Source of the DNA: Spongiivirga sp046524175
Lineage (GTDB): Bacteria > Bacteroidota > Bacteroidia > Flavobacteriales > Flavobacteriaceae
Assembly (NCBI RefSeq): GCF_046524175.1
Contig: NZ_JBEFZF010000004.1
Location: 248,001 to 312,000 of the forward strand
Length of the DNA: 64,000 nucleotides
Reading direction: 5' to 3'
Part shown: in pieces, positions 61,168 through 64,000 of the stretch
Position numbering within the stretch: the first letter of the stretch is position 1
Layout of the letters: each line of letters opens with the position of its first letter
Notes under the pieces: generated by a model
What the model was told of the DNA's origin: nothing
Databases searched by the model: none
What the model saw: the letters and a program-made list of their open reading frames with translations, nothing else
Program-made: the position numbers and the translations under genes

Positions 61168-62415
61168 ATGCAAGCTGAAATCATTACGATTGGTGATGAA
61201 ATACTCATCGGTCAAATTGTTGATACAAATTCTGCCTTCATAAGCAAGGAATTCAACAAAATTGGTGTTGAGGTAGTCCAAATCAGTTCAGTGTCCGATA
61301 CACGAGAACATATTCTGGAAGCCTTAAAAGAAGCTGAGGGCAGAGCTGATATTCTTCTTCTCACCGGTGGGTTAGGGCCAACCAAAGACGATATTACAAA
61401 ACACACATTGGCAGAATACTTTGATGACACTTTGGTGCAAGACGAAGGTGTCTTAAAACATGTGGAGGCACTGTTTAAAAAATATATTGCTACGCCAATT
61501 TCTGATCTTAATAGGCAACAAGCATTGGTATTATCTAAAGCGCTGGTATTACATAATGAATATGGTACTGCACCGGGAATGTGGATACAGCAAAATGGTA
61601 AATTAGTTATTTCAATGCCCGGAGTTCCTTTTGAGATGAAGCAGCTTATGAAACTTCAGGTACTTCCACGTATTCAAAAACAGTTTAAACTCCCATTTAT
61701 CATTCACAAAACGGTAATGACCTATGGTTTAGGTGAAAGTGCTATTTCCGAAAAAATAGAACAATGGGAAGATAGCTTACCAGCACATATCAAATTGGCA
61801 TATTTGCCTAATTTAGGTCGGGTACGACTTCGGCTTTCTACTAAGGGGTGGGATAAAGATGCGCTGCAACAGCAAATTGATGATTTTATTCAAAAGCTCT
61901 ATCCTTTAATAGGCAACATCATCGTTGGCCTTGAAGAAGAAGATGAAATCGCGGTGGTCGTTGGAAAAAAAATGAGCGAATTGAAACTAACTTTAGCATT
62001 GGCAGAAAGCTGTACAGGCGGAAAATTAGCGGAGCATTTAACATCGGTCCCAGGAGCATCTTCATATTTTAAGGGTGGAGTAGTCTCTTATGCAACCCAG
62101 TCGAAAGTGACCATGTTGGGAGTTCATCAGAAGTTAATTGATGAACATTCTGTAGTTAGTGCTCAAGTTGCTGAAGCAATGGCAGTAGGAGCAAGAAAAA
62201 TATTGAATGCGGACTATGCCTTATCTACTACCGGCAACGCGGGTCCTACCAAAGGTGATGCCGATGCTGAAATAGGTACTGTATATATAGGTATTGCTAC
62301 CCCAAATGGCGTGTATTCTGAAAAATTTAATCTAGGAAATCATCGCGTTCGAGTGGTGCAAAAAGCGGTTAATAAAGCTATGGAAATACTGCTAGGAGAA
62401 ATTTCAAAAAACTAG
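61168..62415 (+). CDS. cinA: CinA-family nicotinamide-nucleotide amidohydrolase/competence protein
   Basis: Residues about 1-170 form the MoCF-like domain (AEIITIGDEILIGQIVDTNS, LLTGGLGPTKDDITK, MPGVPFEMKQLM, each in part), a linker follows, and the C-terminal deamidase domain (about 260-415) has LAESCTGGKLAEHLTSVPG and STTGNAGPTKGD. The full two-domain form is 415 residues, as usual. CinA recycles nicotinamide mononucleotide and has been tied to competence in some species. It ends the exonuclease/FAH/Hpt run. Confidence 0.95.
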   Translation: MQAEIITIGDEILIGQIVDTNSAFISKEFNKIGVEVVQISSVSDTREHILEALKEAEGRADILLLTGGLGPTKDDITKHTLAEYFDDTLVQDEGVLKHVEALFKKYIATPISDLNRQQALVLSKALVLHNEYGTAPGMWIQQNGKLVISMPGVPFEMKQLMKLQVLPRIQKQFKLPFIIHKTVMTYGLGESAISEKIEQWEDSLPAHIKLAYLPNLGRVRLRLSTKGWDKDALQQQIDDFIQKLYPLIGNIIVGLEEEDEIAVVVGKKMSELKLTLALAESCTGGKLAEHLTSVPGASSYFKGGVVSYATQSKVTMLGVHQKLIDEHSVVSAQVAEAMAVGARKILNADYALSTTGNAGPTKGDADAEIGTVYIGIATPNGVYSEKFNLGNHRVRVVQKAVNKAMEILLGEISKN

Positions 62416-62424
62416 ATTTTTTTA

Positions 62425-62457
62425 TTTGTCAGAACCATTAATTATTCGTTATTTTGC
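62425..62457 (+). promoter_or_regulatory. Candidate promoter of the L28-L33-DUF4295 operon
   Basis: TTTG at 62425-62428 and TATTTTGC at 62450-62457, with 21 bases between, fit the Bacteroidota -33/-7 pattern. It lies 38 bases before the rpmB start. Confidence 0.45.
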
Positions 62458-62494
62458 ACCCTGTTTTAAGATAACTATATAAAAGTTAAGAATA

Positions 62495-62731
62495 ATGTCT
62501 AGAGTTTGTGAACTTACAGGAAAAAAAGCGATGGTTGGTAACAACGTTTCGCACGCAATGAACAAGACGAAAAGAAAGTTCAACGCGAACTTGATGAAAA
62601 AGCGTTTTTATATTCCTGAAGAAGATAAATGGATCACGTTGAAAGTTTCTGCTTCAGCATTGAAAAATATCAACAGAAAAGGAATTTCAGCAGTATTAAA
62701 AGAAGCTAAAGCCAAAGGCTTTATCAAATAA
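62495..62731 (+). CDS. rpmB: 50S ribosomal protein L28
   Basis: The 78-residue protein begins MSRVCELTGKKAMVGNNVSHAMN, continues TKRKFNANLMKKRFY and ends with KGISAVLKEAKAKGFIK (each in part), the standard L28 sequence. It is part of the large ribosomal subunit. It heads the L28-L33-DUF4295 operon, which has its own promoter and terminator here. Confidence 0.98.
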   Translation: MSRVCELTGKKAMVGNNVSHAMNKTKRKFNANLMKKRFYIPEEDKWITLKVSASALKNINRKGISAVLKEAKAKGFIK

Positions 62732-62746
62732 TAAAGTAGCAGTACA

Positions 62747-62929
62747 ATGGCAAAGAAAGGAAATAGAATTCAAGTGATTTTAGAGTGTACCGAGCACAAA
62801 GCTTCTGGTAAGCCAGGAACATCTCGTTACATTACTACAAAGAATAAAAAGAATACTCCTGATAGAATTGAGATCAAAAAATTCAATCCTATCTTGAAGA
62901 AAATGACTGTTCACAAAGAGATTAAGTAA
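62747..62929 (+). CDS. rpmG: 50S ribosomal protein L33
   Basis: The 60-residue protein is a normal bacterial L33: MAKKGNRIQVILECTEHKAS, RYITTKNKKNTPDRIEIKK (in part) and the end MTVHKEIK. This form has one Cys in the early part (ECTEH) and not the full four-Cys zinc ribbon, so it is the zinc-independent type. It starts 15 bases after rpmB. Confidence 0.98.
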   Translation: MAKKGNRIQVILECTEHKASGKPGTSRYITTKNKKNTPDRIEIKKFNPILKKMTVHKEIK

Positions 62930-62969
62930 TCAAGAATTTTCGCTTAGAGAATTCTAAAAGTATATAGCC

Positions 62970-63119
62970 ATGGCAAAGAAATCAGTAGCAACCTTACAAA
63001 CGGGTTCAAAAAGGCTTACAAAAGCGATCAAAATGGTAAAATCTCCTAAAACAGGAGCTTACACATTTGTTGAGGCGGTAATGTCTCCCGATCAAGTAAA
63101 CGACTTTTTGAAAAAATAA
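62970..63119 (+). CDS. DUF4295 small protein after L33
   Basis: This 49-residue ORF (MAKKSVATLQTGSKRLTKAI... end DFLKK) is not part of the longer-ORF list but fits DUF4295, a small basic protein that I recall following rpmG in Bacteroidota. The start is ATG at 62970; it lies 40 bases after L33 and is followed by the operon terminator. Its basic nature and place suggest a ribosome-associated role, which is inference. Confidence 0.85.
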   Translation: MAKKSVATLQTGSKRLTKAIKMVKSPKTGAYTFVEAVMSPDQVNDFLKK

Positions 63120-63141
63120 GACATTATTTTTTATCATATAC

Positions 63142-63178
63142 AAAGCTATCTGTACGCTACAGGTAGCTTTTTCTTTTT
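63142..63178 (+). terminator. Intrinsic terminator of the L28-L33-DUF4295 operon
   Basis: A 13-base stem, AAAGCTATCTGTA / TACAGGTAGCTTT (one G-T pair), three-base loop, then TTCTTTTT. It separates the ribosomal operon from ftsY. Confidence 0.9.
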
Positions 63179-63200
63179 GTATATTTGGCATCTTAAATTT

Positions 63201-63315
63201 GGGTGCTTCCCTACTTCGCCACTCCTAAGGTCGCGGCTTCGTAGGGTCGGGCTTTCGGCTAAATCCATGACAGTATCGTCATGGGATATCGCCTCTATCC
63301 CTAGCACAACGGCTA
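63201..63315. repeat. Structured intergenic element of flavobacterial type
   Basis: A GC-richer insert in an AT-rich context. CCCTAC (63209-63214) pairs with GTAGGG (63241-63246); ATCCATGAC (63263-63271) pairs with GTCATGGGAT (63278-63287) around AGTATC. Text such as GGGTCGGGCTTTCGGCT, ATCGCCTCTATCCCTAGC is one I recall in many flavobacterial intergenic regions; it may be the Flavo-1 RNA, but I cannot confirm that here. Confidence 0.5.
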
Positions 63316-63336
63316 ACTAAACAACAGCCCTACAAC

Positions 63337-64000
63337 ATGAGTTTTTTCAAAAAAATATTCTCCTCAGAAAAAAAGGAGACCTTAGATAAAGGTTTAGAAA
63401 AATCGAAAACAAGTTTCTTTAATAAGCTAAGTAAAGCAGTTGCTGGAAAGTCAAAGGTAGATGATGATGTACTTGACAATCTAGAAGAAATTCTAGTGAC
63501 TTCTGACGTCGGAGTGAATACTACTTTAAAGATTATAGAGCGAATCGAGGAGCGTGTTTCTAAAGACAAATACCTAGGTACGGACGAACTTAATGAAATA
63601 TTAAGAGAAGAAATAGCTGGGCTTTTATCGGAAACCAATGTAGGAGAGGAGACCGAATTTTCTATTCCGAAGGACAAAAAACCATATGTGTTAATGGTTG
63701 TTGGGGTCAATGGTGTTGGCAAAACCACTACCATAGGTAAATTGGCACATCAATTTAATGCGCAAGGGTTAAAAGTAGTGCTTGGCGCAGCAGATACTTT
63801 TAGAGCGGCAGCGATTGATCAGCTTCAGGTATGGGCAGATCGGGTAGGGGTACCTATCGTAAAACAAGACATGGGTAGCGATCCGGCTTCAGTGGCGTTT
63901 GATACGTTGCAGTCAGCTGTTTCACAAAATGCAGACGTAGTGATTATTGATACTGCAGGACGATTGCATAATAAGGTGAACTTAATGAACGAACTTACCA
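63337..64000 (+). CDS. ftsY: Signal recognition particle receptor FtsY (3' part beyond window)
   Basis: The gene starts at ATG 63337 (MSFFKKIFSSEKKETLDK), and runs off the right edge. About 221 residues are visible. An N domain (about 20-95; SFFNKLSKAVAGKSKVDDDVLDNLEEIL in part) is followed by the G domain with G1 GVNGVGKTTTIGKLA, the DTFRAAAIDQL insertion box and G3 IDTAGRLHNK. There is no long acidic A domain, as usual for Bacteroidota. FtsY docks ribosome-SRP complexes at the membrane with GTP hydrolysis. The catalytic features seen are intact. Confidence 0.97.
   Translation, partial: MSFFKKIFSSEKKETLDKGLEKSKTSFFNKLSKAVAGKSKVDDDVLDNLEEILVTSDVGVNTTLKIIERIEERVSKDKYLGTDELNEILREEIAGLLSETNVGEETEFSIPKDKKPYVLMVVGVNGVGKTTTIGKLAHQFNAQGLKVVLGAADTFRAAAIDQLQVWADRVGVPIVKQDMGSDPASVAFDTLQSAVSQNADVVIIDTAGRLHNKVNLMNELT

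Noticed and set aside
63330..63734. Minus-strand ORF opposite ftsY
   Set aside because: It is a shadow of the ftsY reading frame and is Ser/Thr-rich without motifs.

Overview
The window comes from a low-GC member of the Bacteroidota, most likely a marine-type Flavobacteriaceae. The signs are DUF5777, DUF4252 and DUF4295 proteins, the order L28-L33-DUF4295-FtsY, TonB receptors, many lipoproteins, PAS kinases with a separate receiver protein, and promoter matches to the Bacteroidota pattern (TAnnTTTG near -7) rather than -35/-10 boxes. Short intergenic elements that I recall as recurrent in flavobacterial genomes support this. The window looks like ordinary chromosome: I see no prophage, transposase, CRISPR array, rRNA or tRNA gene.

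Layout. 1-4.9 kb: a beta-barrel gene broken by an in-frame stop, then minus-strand genes for a DUF2306-like membrane protein, a membrane LytTR regulator, an NTF2-like protein, an acyl-CoA thioesterase and RmuC. 5-11.2 kb: a vitamin B12 uptake locus. An ATPase, permease and binding lipoprotein run leftward; a cobalamin riboswitch with a candidate terminator and a BtuB-like receptor run rightward; an OmpA-like lipoprotein follows. 11.2-15.2 kb: an S41 protease facing an ECF sigma / anti-sigma-like / two DUF4252 operon. 15.3-20.3 kb: purB and a helical-repeat partner, a sirtuin, a TrmH-type methyltransferase, a peroxiredoxin-like protein and an SRPBCC protein. 20.4-23 kb: a two-gene vWA plus AAA+ module. 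23-24.7 kb: a gene-poor stretch with tiny membrane proteins and an intergenic repeat.

24.7-33.8 kb: a FecA-like TonB receptor with an inverted repeat at its start codon, a receiver protein and PAS kinase, an M20 amidohydrolase, a secreted repeat protein, a GH13 lipoprotein and a carboxypeptidase-regulatory-like surface protein. 34-42.6 kb: a DEAD-box helicase, two small unknowns, YebC, an S9 peptidase, and an ABC1-kinase/TetR pair. 42.8-56.4 kb: HtpG, a large unknown membrane protein, MOSC protein, aminopeptidase P, GcvT, an epimerase-like protein, pterin dehydratase, a KAS III enzyme, CoA-binding protein, sodium symporter, RecR and a 2-oxoacid dehydrogenase E2. 56.5-64 kb: a secreted esterase, a paralogous pair of secreted glutaredoxin-like proteins, an exonuclease/FAH/Hpt/CinA run, the L28-L33-DUF4295 operon, a structured intergenic element and the start of ftsY.

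Most genes are housekeeping. The least explained parts are the glutaredoxin-like pair (57.4-59.1 kb; one copy keeps CxxC and carries a GyrI-like domain, the other has lost both cysteines), the AAA+/vWA pair with a variant Walker B, two tiny membrane proteins sharing a YFxxNP ending, the facing CAGT heptamer arrays at 51 kb, and several palindromic intergenic elements.
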